Source of the DNA: Thiomicrorhabdus sp965603495
GTDB taxonomy: Bacteria; Pseudomonadota; Gammaproteobacteria; Thiomicrospirales; Thiomicrospiraceae
Assembly (NCBI GenBank): GCA_965603495.1
Contig: CBFDDF010000001.1
Location: 372,001-436,000, forward strand
Reading direction: 5' to 3'
Length of the DNA: 64,000 nucleotides
In this document: one piece after another, positions 17,915-27,029 of the stretch
Position numbering within the stretch: position 1 is the first letter of the stretch
Layout: each line of letters begins with the position of its first letter
Made by a program: the position numbers and the translations under genes
The notes under the pieces: model-generated
Told to the model about the DNA's origin: nothing
Databases searched by the model: none
What the model saw: only the letters and a program-made list of their open reading frames with translations

Positions 17915-19333
17915 TTACTTATGCTTAACGTCAAGCTTATCAACTGTGTCGAATTCGAACTTGATTTCTTTCCAAGTTTCCATAGCGATCTTAAGTTCTG
18001 GGCTATGTTTAGCAGCGTCAGTAAGGATTTCTTTACCAACTTTCTCGATTTCTTTACCTTCGTTACGTGCTTGTACACACGCTTCAAGAGCAACACGGTT
18101 CGCCGCTGCACCAGCAGCATTACCCCATGGGTGACCTAGAGTACCACCACCGAACTGAAGAACAGAGTCATCACCGAAGATAGAAACTAGCGCAGGCATG
18201 TGCCATACGTGAATACCACCAGATGCAACTGGGATAACACCCGGCATAGCACCAAAGTCTTGATCGAACATGATTCCACGTGCACGATCTTCAGGGATGA
18301 ATGAATCACGCATGATGTCGATCCAACCTAGAGTTGCTTCACGGTCACCTTCTAACTTACCAACAACCGTACCTGAGTGTAAGTGATCACCACCAGATAA
18401 ACGAAGTGCTTTAGTTAGTACACGGAAGTGGATACCGTGATGTGGGTTACGGTCAATTACACCGTGCATTGCGCGGTGAATGTGTAACAGTAGACCATTC
18501 TTACGACAATAGTTCGCAAGACCAGTGTTAGCAGTGAAACCACCCGTTAGGTAATCGTGCATGATGATTGGAGAACCAATCTCTTTAGCGAACTCAGCAC
18601 GCTCATACATTTCTTCTGGCGTACCAGCAGTAACGTTTAGGTAGTGACCTTTACGCTCACCAGTTTCAGCTTCAGCTTTTGAAATCGCATCTTGACAGAA
18701 AAGGAAACGGTCTCTCCAGCGCATGAATGGCTGTGAAGTTACGTTTTCATCATCTTTAGAGAAATCCAAACCACCACGTAGAACTTCATATACAGCACGA
18801 CCGTAGTTTTTAGCAGATAGACCTAGTTTAGGCTTGATAGTACAACCTAACATTGGACGACCATACTTATCCATCTTATCACGCTCAACCTGGATACCGT
18901 GTGGTGGTCCACCACAAGTCATTACGTAAGCTAGTGGGAAGCGGACATCTTCTAGACGACAAGCACGTAGTGCTTTAAAGCCGAAAACGTTACCAACTAG
19001 TGAAGTCATTACAGAAACAACAGAACCTTCTTCGAAAAGATCGATTGGGTATGCAATGAAAGCGTAGAAGCTAGCATCATCACCAGGAACGTCTTCGATT
19101 CTGTATGCACGACCTTTATAGTAGTCAAGGTCAGTCAATAAATCAGTCCAAACAGTAGTCCATGTACCAGTTGAAGATTCTGCAGCAACCGCAGCAGCTA
19201 ACTCTTCACGGGGAACACCGTCTTGTGGGATTAGTTTAAAACATGCTAGGAAATCTGAGTCTTTAGGCTCGTAGTCCGGCATCCAATATGTTTCGCGGTA
19301 TTCTTTAACACCTGCGTTATAGGTCTTAGCCAT
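17915..19333 (-). CDS. cbbL: RuBisCO form I large subunit
   Basis: 472 aa, full length. Fixes CO2 onto ribulose-1,5-bisphosphate. Landmarks are AAVAAESSTGTWTTVWTD, the catalytic Lys in TIKPKLGLSAKNYGRA, the carbamylation motif GGLDFSKDDENVTSQPF, HRAMHGVIDR, loop 6 VVGKLEGDR, and VASGGIHVWHMP. Sequence type is form IA. RBS GAGG precedes ATG 19333. A promoter and CbbR dyad lie between this gene and the divergent cbbR1. Confidence 0.98.
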   Translation of the reverse strand: MAKTYNAGVKEYRETYWMPDYEPKDSDFLACFKLIPQDGVPREELAAAVAAESSTGTWTTVWTDLLTDLDYYKGRAYRIEDVPGDDASFYAFIAYPIDLFEEGSVVSVMTSLVGNVFGFKALRACRLEDVRFPLAYVMTCGGPPHGIQVERDKMDKYGRPMLGCTIKPKLGLSAKNYGRAVYEVLRGGLDFSKDDENVTSQPFMRWRDRFLFCQDAISKAEAETGERKGHYLNVTAGTPEEMYERAEFAKEIGSPIIMHDYLTGGFTANTGLANYCRKNGLLLHIHRAMHGVIDRNPHHGIHFRVLTKALRLSGGDHLHSGTVVGKLEGDREATLGWIDIMRDSFIPEDRARGIMFDQDFGAMPGVIPVASGGIHVWHMPALVSIFGDDSVLQFGGGTLGHPWGNAAGAAANRVALEACVQARNEGKEIEKVGKEILTDAAKHSPELKIAMETWKEIKFEFDTVDKLDVKHK

Positions 19334-19421
19334 TAGTTTTACCTCTTTAGGTTTAAAAAACTTAACTCTGAATCAAGTTAATGGAATTATTTGAAATCCA
19401 TCTTGTCTTCAGTTGCTGCGT

Positions 19422-19476
19422 ATCTTAAAAACAAACTCTAAAGTGCGCAATCCAATCTTTGTTATGTAAATCATAA
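19422..19476 (-). promoter_or_regulatory. cbbL promoter with CbbR dyad
   Basis: On the minus strand: -35 TTGCGC (19450-19445), 17-bp spacer, -10 TAAGAT (19427-19422). The dyad TATGTA-AAT-CATAA at 19463-19476 (a 15-bp TTATG-N5-CATAA inverted repeat at 19462-19476) begins 11 bp upstream of the -35 box. It has the T-N11-A form of LysR-type sites. A second similar element, TTAGTTATACAATAA (19481-19495), may be the adjoining half of an extended site. Confidence 0.7.
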
Positions 19477-19539
19477 ACAATTAGTTATACAATAAAGTCC
19501 TTATATCTTATGTACTTACAATTTAAAGGGTTTTTTTAT

Positions 19540-20466
19540 ATGCACAAGTTGAACGTCACAGCCCAGCAAATCCGTATCTTTGAGGCGGTTGCTAGGAATG
19601 AAAGTTTTACCAAAGCAGCGCAAGAATTAAGCCTCACTCAACCAGCTGTTTCGATACAAATAAAACGTCTTGAAGAAAATAATGATGTGAAATTTATCGA
19701 GGTTGTGGGTAAAAAATTATTTTTGACTCCTGCTGGTGAGCATATGTATAAAAGCTGTCAGAAAATTCTCAATGAACTGAAAGAATTAAATGTTTATATC
19801 CAATCGGAGCAGAATCGAATTGATGGTGAACTGCGTATTGCCGTGGTCACCCCAGCGAAGTATTTCATCTCTTATATCTTGAAAGCTTTTCTGAATCGTT
19901 ATCCGGACGTAAAGCCTGTTATTACCGTGATTAATCGCCGTAGAATTTTAGATGAAATCAAACAGAACCAATATGATTTAACGATTATGGGAAGAGTTCC
20001 AGAGGATTTGAAAATGGACTCATATCCCTTTTTTAAAAGTGAATTGGTCGTGGTCGCTCCCCCACAGCACGCTTTGTCAAAAAAGCGGGATATACCCGTT
20101 GAAGAGCTTGCCAATGAGCGGTTTTTAATGCGAGAAAAAGGTTCTGGAATTAGAATGTCTTGTGAAGATCGCTTTACACAAGATGGCATTCATATTGAGC
20201 CGTATATGGAATTTGGTAGTACCGAAGCGATTAAACAAGCGGTTATGGCAGGATTGGGGATCTCTATTTTGCCTAAGCAAGCAATTCGTTTAGAGACCCG
20301 CTATGGTCATATGGATGTGCTGGATGTTGTTGGCTTTCCTTTGTGGCGTGATTGGTATGTTGCGAATATGTCAAGCAAGGTGTTGCCACCAGCTGCAGAG
20401 GCTTTTTTGGAGTTTCTTAAAACGGTTGATATTAATAAGTTATTAGTCATGTCTGATACCCGCTAA
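19540..20466 (+). CDS. cbbR: CbbR1, LysR-type regulator of RuBisCO genes
   Basis: 308 aa from ATG 19540, which follows AAAGGG by 9 bp; an in-frame ATG at 19510 is upstream of that RBS and is rejected. The N-terminal winged helix-turn-helix reads FTKAAQELSLTQPAVSIQIKRLEE (about residues 24-47). The effector domain contains the CbbR-like FLMREKGSGIR and the C-terminal LGISILPKQAI. It is divergent from cbbL, the classic cbbR position, and 50 bp ahead of a second cbbR-like gene. It likely senses Calvin-cycle metabolites; which promoters it controls is an inference. Confidence 0.93.
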   Translation: MHKLNVTAQQIRIFEAVARNESFTKAAQELSLTQPAVSIQIKRLEENNDVKFIEVVGKKLFLTPAGEHMYKSCQKILNELKELNVYIQSEQNRIDGELRIAVVTPAKYFISYILKAFLNRYPDVKPVITVINRRRILDEIKQNQYDLTIMGRVPEDLKMDSYPFFKSELVVVAPPQHALSKKRDIPVEELANERFLMREKGSGIRMSCEDRFTQDGIHIEPYMEFGSTEAIKQAVMAGLGISILPKQAIRLETRYGHMDVLDVVGFPLWRDWYVANMSSKVLPPAAEAFLEFLKTVDINKLLVMSDTR

Positions 20467-20516
20467 AGCCTATAATATAAGCCCTGTTCCATCTTTTAAT
20501 CGAATCTAGGAAGATT

Positions 20517-21458
20517 ATGCCTGAGAAAATATCCGTTCTCGCCAGAAGTGCGACCTTGCGCCAGTTACAGGTGTTTGAAAGTATTGCCAGGCACAATAGC
20601 TTCTCCAGGGCGGCAGAGGAGTTGCATTTAACGCAACCAACCGTCTCTATGCAGGTTAAAAAGTTGGTTGATATTCTTGAGGCGCCGTTATTTGAGCGAA
20701 TTGGTCGAAAGGTCTATTTAACGGCAGTTGGCCAAGCTCTGTACGCTTCAGTGGATGGTATTTTGGAGCAATTGTCCATAGCTGAGCAAAAAATCAACCA
20801 CCTTAAGGGGTTCTCTGGTGGCAGTGTCAAGATGTCTGTAATTTCTACGGCACAATATTTTGTGCCAAAAGTCATTCACGAATTTATGCAATCTTATCCA
20901 GATGTTTCGGTTATTTTACGAGTGGGTAATAAAGAGAGTTTATTAGAAAGAATTGCGCAAAATAAAGACGATTTTTATTTATTGGGACAACCCCCAGAGG
21001 GGTTGAATATTGAGTCTACGCTGTTGGCGGACAATCCTTTAGCGTTTGTGGCCAATAGTTCGCATCCCTTGGTGGGCAAAAAATTGCATATTGAAGATTT
21101 AGCAAATGAAGCGTTTTTAATGCGAGAGGTGGGCTCAGGTATCCGCTCTCAGATTGAGAAAGTGTTTGAAGAGTTAAAGTTCCAGCCACGTTTAAAGATG
21201 GTGCTTGGGGGGAATGAAGTCATTCGTTTAGGTTTGTTACAAGGTTTGGGTGTGACGGTGACCGCGGTTTCAACCCTTATAAAAGAGATTGAAGCAGGTG
21301 AGATTAGTATCTTAGATGTAGAGGGTTTTCCAATAAATAGACATTGGTATTTGGCTTATCCTAAGGGCAAAGTCTTGTCTATTGCGGCAGAGGAGCTGAT
21401 TAAATTATTAAGGTTGGAGGGTAAGAGTTTTAGTCAGCAGGTGTTTAACAAATTTTAA
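20517..21458 (+). CDS. cbbR: CbbR2, second LysR-type regulator (cbbM side)
   Basis: 313 aa. HTH region FSRAAEELHLTQPTVSMQVKKL, then a linker helix, and an effector domain with FLMREVGSGIRSQIEKVFEE and LGLLQGLGVTVTAVSTLI. Clearly paralogous to CbbR1 over its whole length (shared FLMRE.GSGIR). AGGAAG precedes the ATG. It lies 215 bp upstream of cbbM in the same direction, as reported for the form II regulator in Hydrogenovibrio-type bacteria. Likely cotranscribed with cbbR1. Confidence 0.92.
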   Translation: MPEKISVLARSATLRQLQVFESIARHNSFSRAAEELHLTQPTVSMQVKKLVDILEAPLFERIGRKVYLTAVGQALYASVDGILEQLSIAEQKINHLKGFSGGSVKMSVISTAQYFVPKVIHEFMQSYPDVSVILRVGNKESLLERIAQNKDDFYLLGQPPEGLNIESTLLADNPLAFVANSSHPLVGKKLHIEDLANEAFLMREVGSGIRSQIEKVFEELKFQPRLKMVLGGNEVIRLGLLQGLGVTVTAVSTLIKEIEAGEISILDVEGFPINRHWYLAYPKGKVLSIAAEELIKLLRLEGKSFSQQVFNKF

Positions 21459-21517
21459 AATAGATTGTGTAATATTGGTTTTAACTAATGAATATTGCAT
21501 TTTATATAGACTAAAGA

Positions 21518-21571
21518 CTATGTATGACATAAAAAAACTTGATTTGTATAACGTTTGCTTATGAATATAAT
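21518..21571 (+). promoter_or_regulatory. cbbM promoter with CbbR dyad
   Basis: Dyad TATGTA-TGA-CATAA (21519-21532), an 11-bp gap, -35 TTGTAT (21544-21549), 16-bp spacer, -10 TATAAT (21566-21571). The dyad matches the one upstream of cbbL in all but the three central bases, and its distance to the -35 is the same. A further T-N11-A element, TTATGAATATAATAA (21559-21573), overlaps the -10. Confidence 0.7.
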
Positions 21572-21592
21572 AACCATTCAAATTTCGGGGGT

Positions 21593-21653
21593 TGAGCTTT
21601 TAAGGCTCAGTCAAAAAGTAAGGACGCCATTCATTATTAGAAATAAGGCGTCC
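21593..21653 (+). other. Hairpins in the cbbM leader
   Basis: TGAGC/GCTCA (21593-21609) and the stronger GGACGCC/GGCGTCC (21622-21628 with 21647-21653). The second ends about 10 bp before the AGAGG ribosome site. A stable 5' hairpin of this kind may protect the abundant cbbM message. Confidence 0.5.
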
Positions 21654-21673
21654 CTTAAATAGAGGTATAGAAA

Positions 21674-23053
21674 ATGGATCAGTCGAATCGTTATGCTGAC
21701 TTATCGTTACAAGAAGAAGATTTGATCAAAGGTCAAAACCACATTCTAGTAGCTTACACAATGACTCCTGCTGCTGGGTATGGTTACCTAGAAGTAGCTG
21801 CACACGTTTGTGCGGAATCTTCTACTGGTACTAACGTTAAAGTTTGTACTACTGATGAGTTCACTGAAGGCCTAGACGCAATGGTCTATGAGATCGATGA
21901 AGCGAATAAGACTATGAAAGTGGCTTATCCTTTTGGTCTTTTCGATCGTAACAACATCGATGGTAAGTCAATGGTTGTATCTTTCCTAACGCTTTCAGTT
22001 GGTAACAACCAAGCGATGGGTGATGTACACCAGCTTCAGATGGTAGATTTCTGGATTCCAGAAACTAAGTTACACCTATATGACGGTCCTGCTCAAGATA
22101 TCTCTTACCTTTGGAAGCTTTTAGGTCGTCCAAGAGTTGACGGTGGTTATATCGCTGGTACTATCATCAAGCCTAAGCTAGGTCTACGTCCTGAGCCGTT
22201 TGCAAAAGCTGCATACCAGTTCTGGCTAGGTGGTGATTTCATCAAGAATGATGAGCCACAAGGTAACCAAACTTATGCTCCAATGAAAACTGTTGTTCCA
22301 TTGACTGTAGACGCTATGAAGCGTGCACAAGATGAAACTGGTGAAACTAAGCTTTTCTCTGCAAACATCACTGCTGATGATTATCATGAAATGACTTACC
22401 GTGCTGACTACATTCTAGAATCTTTTGGTGAATTAGCGCCTCAGGTTGCATTACTAGTTGATGGTTATGTTGGTGGTCCAGGTATGATTACGACAGCACG
22501 TCGTAACTACCCTTCACAGTACTTACATTATCACCGTGCAGGTCATGGTGCGATCACTTCTCCTTTGGCGAACCGTGGTTACACTGCATTTGTTCTTGCT
22601 AAGCTTTCTCGTCTTATGGGAGCGTCAGGTATCCACGTGGGTACAATGGGCTTCGGTAAGATGGAAGGTGGAAACGATGATAAGCACATCGCTTACATGA
22701 TCGAACGTGACGAATGTCAAGGTCCGGTTTTCTATCAGAAGTGGGAAGGTATGAAGCCTACTACTCCTATCATCTCTGGTGGTATGAACGCGTTACGTCT
22801 TCCTGGTTTCTTCGAAAACCTAGGTCACGGTAACTTGATCAACACTTCTGGTGGTGGTTCTTACGGACATATCGATTCTCCTGCAGCCGGTGCTAAGTCT
22901 TTGGCTCAAGCATTTGATTGCTGGAAGTCTGGTGCTGATCCTATCGAGTACGCTAAAGACCATAACGAATTCGCTCGCGCATTCGAATCTTTCCCTGGTG
23001 ATGCTGATAGTATCTATCCTGGTTGGAGAGAGAAGTTGGGCGTTCATAAATAA
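21674..23053 (+). CDS. cbbM: RuBisCO form II
   Basis: 459 aa, the standard form II length. Large-subunit-only RuBisCO, suited to high CO2 or low O2. Landmarks are AAHVCAESSTGTNVKVCTTDEF, the catalytic Lys in TIIKPKLGLRPEPF, the carbamylated Lys in GGDFIKNDEPQGNQ, YHRAGHGAITSP, loop 6 TMGFGKMEGG and ISGGMNALRLPGF. AGAGG precedes the ATG. It is followed by a terminator and then its own cbbQ/cbbO pair. Confidence 0.98.
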   Translation: MDQSNRYADLSLQEEDLIKGQNHILVAYTMTPAAGYGYLEVAAHVCAESSTGTNVKVCTTDEFTEGLDAMVYEIDEANKTMKVAYPFGLFDRNNIDGKSMVVSFLTLSVGNNQAMGDVHQLQMVDFWIPETKLHLYDGPAQDISYLWKLLGRPRVDGGYIAGTIIKPKLGLRPEPFAKAAYQFWLGGDFIKNDEPQGNQTYAPMKTVVPLTVDAMKRAQDETGETKLFSANITADDYHEMTYRADYILESFGELAPQVALLVDGYVGGPGMITTARRNYPSQYLHYHRAGHGAITSPLANRGYTAFVLAKLSRLMGASGIHVGTMGFGKMEGGNDDKHIAYMIERDECQGPVFYQKWEGMKPTTPIISGGMNALRLPGFFENLGHGNLINTSGGGSYGHIDSPAAGAKSLAQAFDCWKSGADPIEYAKDHNEFARAFESFPGDADSIYPGWREKLGVHK

Positions 23054-23091
23054 GAAATTCGTTTACGAATTATTATTAGAACAACCAAAAA

Positions 23092-23122
23092 GGAACCTCT
23101 GCTTTCGGGCAGGGGTTTTTTT
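23092..23122 (+). terminator. Terminator after cbbM
   Basis: AACCTCTGC, short TTTCGG loop, GCAGGGGTT, then a T-run ending about 23122. One G-T pair. It probably limits read-through into cbbQ2, giving cbbM in excess. Confidence 0.85.
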
Positions 23123-23258
23123 AAACCCTAAATACAATAAGCCTACCAAAACACTAGGTTATTTAGTCATTTATTTTTGAATTAAGATAGCTGAAAAGTC
23201 CTTCGAAAATAAAGTACTAAATTACTTACTTCCAACCATAAATGTTACGGGGACTGAT

Positions 23259-24059
23259 ATGGATATTTCACAGTACAAGATAGAAAACGAACCATTTTAT
23301 GATGCACAATCAAATGAAGTAGCGCTTTATGAAGCCGCTTACGGTGCGCGTTTACCAGTGATGGTCAAAGGGCCTACAGGTTGTGGTAAATCACGTTTCG
23401 TAGAGCATATGGCGTGGAAGTTAGGTAAGCCAATTATCACGGTTTCTTGTAATGAAGATATTACCGCTTCTGATTTAGTCGGTCGTTACCTATTAGACGC
23501 TAACGGTACTCGTTGGGTTGATGGTCCTTTAACATTAGCGGCTCGTTATGGCGCAATTTGTTACTTAGATGAAATCGTTGAAGCACGTCAAGATACTATG
23601 GTTGTTATCCATGCTTTAACGGATCACCGCCGTGAACTATCTTTGGATAAGAAAGGTGAGTTAATTAAAGCGCATCCTGACTTTCAGTTGGTTATCTCAT
23701 ATAACCCTGGTTATCAGACAATGATGAAAGATTTAAAGCAATCAACTAAGCAGCGTTTTTGTGCACTCGATTTTGATTATGCAGAAGCATCAGTAGAAGC
23801 CGGCATTCTTCAGAAAGAAGGGAATATTGATCGTGAGACAGCCAATAAGTTGGTCAAAATTGGTGAAACCGCACGTAATCTGAAAGGCCATGGCTTAGAT
23901 GAGGGTATCTCTACCCGTTTGATGGTTTATGCAGCAACCTTAATTAATCAGGGTATTGCACCTGTTGAAGCTTGTAAAATGGCGATGGTTCGTCCTATTA
24001 CTGATGATGCAGATATTCGTGAAACATTAGATACAGCAATCGAATTAATTTTCGGCTAA
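23259..24059 (+). CDS. cbbQ: CbbQ2, AAA+ ATPase of RuBisCO activase (form II set)
   Basis: 266 aa, colinear with the form I CbbQ and strongly similar (EPFY, KGPTGCGKSRFVE, CNEDMTASDLVGR-type, ICYLDEVVEARQDT-type, ISYNPGYQ.MMKDLKQSTKQRF). Walker A at residues 38-45. Expected to form the ATPase ring that remodels CbbM with CbbO2. GGGGAC precedes the ATG. The 205-bp spacer after cbbM contains a terminator. Confidence 0.94.
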   Translation: MDISQYKIENEPFYDAQSNEVALYEAAYGARLPVMVKGPTGCGKSRFVEHMAWKLGKPIITVSCNEDITASDLVGRYLLDANGTRWVDGPLTLAARYGAICYLDEIVEARQDTMVVIHALTDHRRELSLDKKGELIKAHPDFQLVISYNPGYQTMMKDLKQSTKQRFCALDFDYAEASVEAGILQKEGNIDRETANKLVKIGETARNLKGHGLDEGISTRLMVYAATLINQGIAPVEACKMAMVRPITDDADIRETLDTAIELIFG

Positions 24060-24111
24060 AACACCATCTGAATCCGACTGGATTTAATACGGCTCCTTGC
24101 TAATCTTATAA

Positions 24112-24142
24112 TCAGATAAATGGTTCCACCTTTTATCTGACT
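24112..24142 (+). other. Hairpin in the cbbQ2-cbbO2 spacer
   Basis: TCAGATAAA and TTTATCTGA form a 9-bp stem over an 11-nt loop; a smaller CAAAGC/GCTTTG stem follows near 24191-24207. No T-run. The 177-bp spacer is long for two subunits of one machine. Confidence 0.45.
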
Positions 24143-24236
24143 AATAGCTAGGCGCTAAATTCAGGCGTTTCAAACGGAGTTTCTATCCTACAAAGCCTTT
24201 CGCTTTGCCTTTATCTACAAAAATGAGTTGAACATC

Positions 24237-26498
24237 ATGGATGCAGAAATACTTGCCCAATATCAAGCGCGCTTTACCGCGGGTTTTCCAGAAGCAAAAG
24301 AAGCGTTTCCACACTGCCTAGAAGACGCTGTTAAAGTCTTAAGCCCAGAAGGCATTAATGCCTATATTGATGGCGCGAACTTCCTGTTTAAAATCGGTAT
24401 TGGCGTTGAGCCTGGCTTGGCCTTTTTAGTTGAAATGCCAGACATTGCTAAGTATGTCGGTGAAGATGCGTGCAAGAAAATCTCTGATTTTATCTATACC
24501 ATCGTCAGAAGTCCGAGCAAGAAAGCGGTATTACCTTTTTTAGAAGCGCTTCCTGCTGTTAGTCGTATTCTTGCTGATGCAGAAGATTTTCAGACTTACT
24601 TAGATATTATGGATGATTATAGAAAAAGATCTGAGGAGGTCGTAAAAGGGCATTATGCTGCTTACGAAAGTCCTGGTCTTATTCCATTGTGCGAGTCGAT
24701 GCCGCAATTGATTAGCTTGCTTGATCTTGAAGGTCTACGTAACTTCATAGATTTTGGTGTGCGAAACTATCAAAACCTACCAGATCCACAAATTCTGTAT
24801 TTTTCTTTAGAATCACCTGATGCGCGTGCCATCATTCATAGAGAGCGAGCAGGCACAGGCTTTAAAACGGTTGAACGTCAGCTGTCGATGATGAAAGAAG
24901 CTTTTTGGGATTGTGATATCCCTTTTCAGTCATTTACCACTGGCTTTAAGCAGTTGCGTAAACCGGTTCCTTATGTTGATAAGACCTCGCTGGCCATCCC
25001 CGATGTATTTCAAGATGAAAATGGCGTTTCAGGCATTAAGATTTACCAGGCGACTATTGCCCACATGATGGCGCATTTACGCTGGTCTGGAGAGCTGATG
25101 GCGGATAATTATGCACCGCATATGCAGTTGTTTGTATCTACCTTTGAAGATTGTCGTGTTGAGTATTTAGCGATTAAACGCTTCCCTGGATTAAAGAAAC
25201 TCTTTTTGAGTCTGCATCCCGTACCTAAAAAGGGTGCGTGTGATCCAGAAAAACAAGCTTGCTTACGTTATCGCGCGACACGCTTATCAAAAGCAATCAT
25301 GGATGATAGTTTTGACGCTGAAAATGAATTAATTGCTGTCTTTAAAAAACGATTTTATGATCTTATGGAAGAGAAGGGTGAGCTGAGTACAACTGAAGAT
25401 ATGGCGAAGTTGGGCAGTGACTTTTATGTTAAATCACGTAAAAAGACAGATAGCTTTCCAAGTGTCTTTTTCGAGGATACTGAGTTTTCTTACCGTGATG
25501 ATAATCGCGTTATGTGGATGCATCACGAAGAGAGTGACGAAGCGGATGATTATAAGCATAATGAATATGAGGCTGAAGATAAGTTAGTCGAAACAGATGG
25601 TGGTTTACCACCTCGCCACTACGATGAGTGGGATTATCTTTCAGATTCATATCGTCCAGACTGGGCAACGGTTTATGAGCGTCTACATCCTTCTGGAGAT
25701 GCAGGAAAGATTGATCGTCTAATGGCTAAGCATGATGTTTTGGCTAAGCGTTTGAAGGCGATGATTGAAATGATGAAGCCGCAAAACAAGAAACGCATCC
25801 GCTTTCAGGAAGAGGGTGAGGAGCTTGATTTAGATATTGCATTGCGTTCAATCATCGATTTTAAAAGTGGTCAGGTTCCTGATCCTCGCATCAACTATAG
25901 CTATACAACAGACAGCCGTGATATTGCGGTTATGTTGCTGGTCGATACGTCTCAATCACTTAATGAGCGTAATCCTGAAACAGGACAAACGTTGCTTGAA
26001 TTGTCTGAAGAGGCGTTAGCGATTACGGCGTGGACGGTTGAACAGCTGGGTGATAAGTTTGCGATTGCTGGATTCTGTTCTGATACTCGCCAAGAAGTGC
26101 GCTATGAGCATATTAAAGGCTATTCTGAGCATTATGGTGATGAAGTTAAGGCGCGTATTGCGGCGATGGAAGCCTCTTTCTCAACGAGAATGGGGCCAGC
26201 CATGCGGCATGCAGCGCATTATTTGGAAGCTCAGCAAGCTGAGAAGAAAATCATGCTGATTCTGACGGACGGTGAGCCGGCGGATATCGATACCAAAGAT
26301 CCACAAGTGTTGATTGAAGATACGAAGATGGCTGTTCGTGAATTGCGTGAACAAGGAATTCACACCTACTGTATTACGCTGGATCCAAAGGCGGATGAGT
26401 ATGTGGCGGATATCTTTGGTAATAGTTACACGATTATCGACCATGTTGAGAAATTGCCTGAGCAGTTACCGCAAGTATTTATGAATATAACGAAATAA
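24237..26498 (+). CDS. cbbO: CbbO2, RuBisCO activase VWA subunit (form II set)
   Basis: 753 aa from ATG 24237; a TTG three codons upstream is less likely, and the ribosome site is weak either way. VWA domain at the C-terminus with MIDAS DTSQS (about 569-573) and LILTDGEPADID (about 676). It aligns in plan with the form I CbbO (FEDCRVEYLAIKRFPGLKKL against IEDARVEYNAIKNFPGLRNL), but the N-terminal third is well diverged, as expected if it recognises a different RuBisCO. Lies 24 bp before a small unrecognised gene. Confidence 0.93.
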   Translation: MDAEILAQYQARFTAGFPEAKEAFPHCLEDAVKVLSPEGINAYIDGANFLFKIGIGVEPGLAFLVEMPDIAKYVGEDACKKISDFIYTIVRSPSKKAVLPFLEALPAVSRILADAEDFQTYLDIMDDYRKRSEEVVKGHYAAYESPGLIPLCESMPQLISLLDLEGLRNFIDFGVRNYQNLPDPQILYFSLESPDARAIIHRERAGTGFKTVERQLSMMKEAFWDCDIPFQSFTTGFKQLRKPVPYVDKTSLAIPDVFQDENGVSGIKIYQATIAHMMAHLRWSGELMADNYAPHMQLFVSTFEDCRVEYLAIKRFPGLKKLFLSLHPVPKKGACDPEKQACLRYRATRLSKAIMDDSFDAENELIAVFKKRFYDLMEEKGELSTTEDMAKLGSDFYVKSRKKTDSFPSVFFEDTEFSYRDDNRVMWMHHEESDEADDYKHNEYEAEDKLVETDGGLPPRHYDEWDYLSDSYRPDWATVYERLHPSGDAGKIDRLMAKHDVLAKRLKAMIEMMKPQNKKRIRFQEEGEELDLDIALRSIIDFKSGQVPDPRINYSYTTDSRDIAVMLLVDTSQSLNERNPETGQTLLELSEEALAITAWTVEQLGDKFAIAGFCSDTRQEVRYEHIKGYSEHYGDEVKARIAAMEASFSTRMGPAMRHAAHYLEAQQAEKKIMLILTDGEPADIDTKDPQVLIEDTKMAVRELREQGIHTYCITLDPKADEYVADIFGNSYTIIDHVEKLPEQLPQVFMNITK

Positions 26499-26522
26499 TA
26501 ATGAGAGTTTTGGCATCTTAAT

Positions 26523-26945
26523 ATGATTAATACGATAAAAAACTTAATTACGGTAAAAATGAACTTTGGCTACAAAGGTGAAGAATTTGTTTTTGAATCT
26601 GTCGAAGAGTTGCCATTACATTTGGATGGCTTGCTGGAGTTTGCAGAGTCCATTCCGCGTAGAATGGCACGTGCCAATGATGTAGATACCTACTCTTATA
26701 TGTTCGAAGCGATGGAATGTACGCCGATAGAGGTCATTAAGGCTGAAGGGTATGTTTCAAAGTTTATGCACGGAGCCAGCGTACCATTAGAGCAATTTAT
26801 TGCGGAATGTGATGAAGTGACTGTTGATATGTTGATGCGCCACATCACAGAAATGTATCTGCCTGAAGAGGTCGATAATGATGCGATCTATCAGGCGTTA
26901 ATGGCGGCTTATGCCATTGGTTATTCTGTAGGTGGTTCACAGTAA
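26523..26945 (+). CDS. Small unrecognised protein after cbbO2 (possible family with 28023-28430)
   Basis: 140 aa, no recognised domain, soluble and acidic. It opens with a beta-like stretch LITVKMNFGYKGEEFVF and has a central FEAMECTPIEVIKAEGYVSKFM. The minus-strand protein at 28023-28430 has ITATTTFDYQGQHF and VEAMEAADVVFSKPTGMADRF in the same order, which suggests distant homology. The 24-bp distance to cbbO2 and the terminator right after it make it the last gene of the cbbM-Q-O unit. Ribosome site is weak; ATG at 26559 is an alternative start. A link to activase or RuBisCO II is inferred from position only. Confidence 0.8.
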   Translation: MINTIKNLITVKMNFGYKGEEFVFESVEELPLHLDGLLEFAESIPRRMARANDVDTYSYMFEAMECTPIEVIKAEGYVSKFMHGASVPLEQFIAECDEVTVDMLMRHITEMYLPEEVDNDAIYQALMAAYAIGYSVGGSQ

Positions 26946-26976
26946 GTTGCTTATATAAATCATTTTTTACTTTTTG

Positions 26977-27010
26977 AATGCCCATAATCTTTTTGATTTG
27001 GGCATTTTTT
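26977..27010 (+). terminator. Terminator of the cbbM-cbbQ2-cbbO2-orf unit
   Basis: AATGCCCATAATC, five-T loop, GATTTGGGCATT with one bulge, followed by T6. Confidence 0.85.
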
Positions 27011-27029
27011 ATGTCTGGAGATAGCTAAA

